A stretch of DNA of 62,460 nt, taken from Nocardia carnea (GTDB lineage Bacteria; Actinomycetota; Actinomycetes; Mycobacteriales; Mycobacteriaceae). The notes under the pieces are model-generated. The model saw nothing but the letters and a program-made list of their open reading frames with translations. It was not told the DNA's origin and did not search any database. Location: assembly GCF_029868325.1 (NCBI RefSeq), contig NZ_JARWNW010000209.1, forward strand, positions 1-62,460. The letters are read 5' to 3'. How positions within the stretch are numbered: position 1 is the first letter of the stretch; each line of letters begins with the position of its first letter. Positions 62,246 through 62,460 of the stretch are shown one piece after another. Made by a program: the position numbers and the translations under genes.

Positions 62246-62460
62246 CGGGGCCGGCGCATTGCCGCCCGCTCCGGTCTCGGCCCGACTGTTTCGCGCTGCC
62301 TCGCCGCCGACGATCACGGCCCCGTTCCGCTGTCCGCCCGTAGACGCTTCCGGCGCCCCCCCCCCCAACCGCAGGCGCCGCCCCCCGGTTTTGGGGCCCG
62401 GGGTTATGGGTTTTTAGGGCCACCAGCCAAGGATTGGCAACCTCCCCCCTGATATAGTTA
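62246..62460. other. Gene-free right edge with homopolymer runs
   Basis: No gene is seen. A run of 11 C at about 62356-62366 and further C and G runs, then an unusual AT-rich last 20 bases, suggest low-quality sequence at a contig end. Confidence 0.5.

Overview
The window looks like a chromosomal contig of a high-GC actinobacterium of the Mycobacteriales, most likely Nocardia or a close relative. The tmRNA tag reads ADSHQREYALAA, very close to the mycobacterial tag. The prfB, MscS-like, small proline-rich protein, ftsE, ftsX series matches the order known from Mycobacterium tuberculosis. GTG starts and 4-base start/stop overlaps are common. Both ends look like contig edges: the first 35 bases are the tail of a cut gene, and the last ~100 bases are homopolymer-rich and poor in coding signal.

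Layout. 1-4.5 kb: a four-gene operon (MHS-type transporter, DUF1445 protein, aspartase, SDR), probably amino-acid or dicarboxylate catabolism. 4.6-9.3 kb: a WGR/beta-propeller protein, a cytochrome P450, an SDR, an aldo/keto-reductase remnant and a GNAT acetyltransferase. 9.5-31.2 kb: a ~21.7 kb genomic island bounded by a perfect 43-bp direct repeat of the 3' part of tRNA-Ala(GGC). 31.3-41.6 kb: DsbA-like protein, MFS exporter, pgm, two fluoride channel genes, TetR, lactone oxidase, sirtuin, small membrane proteins and smpB. 41.6-42.05 kb: ssrA (tmRNA) and its terminator. 42.1-57.9 kb: ordinary accessory and housekeeping genes, including two divergent regulator/target pairs with visible operators, recQ and hisN. 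58.4-62.2 kb: prfB, MscS-like, small membrane protein, ftsE, ftsX.

The island is the main find. Seven large co-directional genes fill 9955-29446, and the first six touch or overlap. They encode a giant DEAD/DEAH helicase with a DUF1998-type C-terminus, a SNF2-like (DrmD-like) helicase, an Eco57I-like adenine methyltransferase, an McrB GTPase, an McrC nuclease, a UvrD-type helicase with a RelE/ParE-like N-terminal domain, and a GHKL (MORC-like) ATPase carrying a predicted nuclease domain. I read this as a composite anti-phage system: a DISARM-like helicase/methylase core without the PLD protein DrmC, joined to a McrBC module and two further effector-like proteins. I do not recognise this exact combination as a named system. 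The distal end of the island is decayed (frameshifted trmO-like gene, broken hypothetical gene, repeats near the attachment site) and no integrase is visible.
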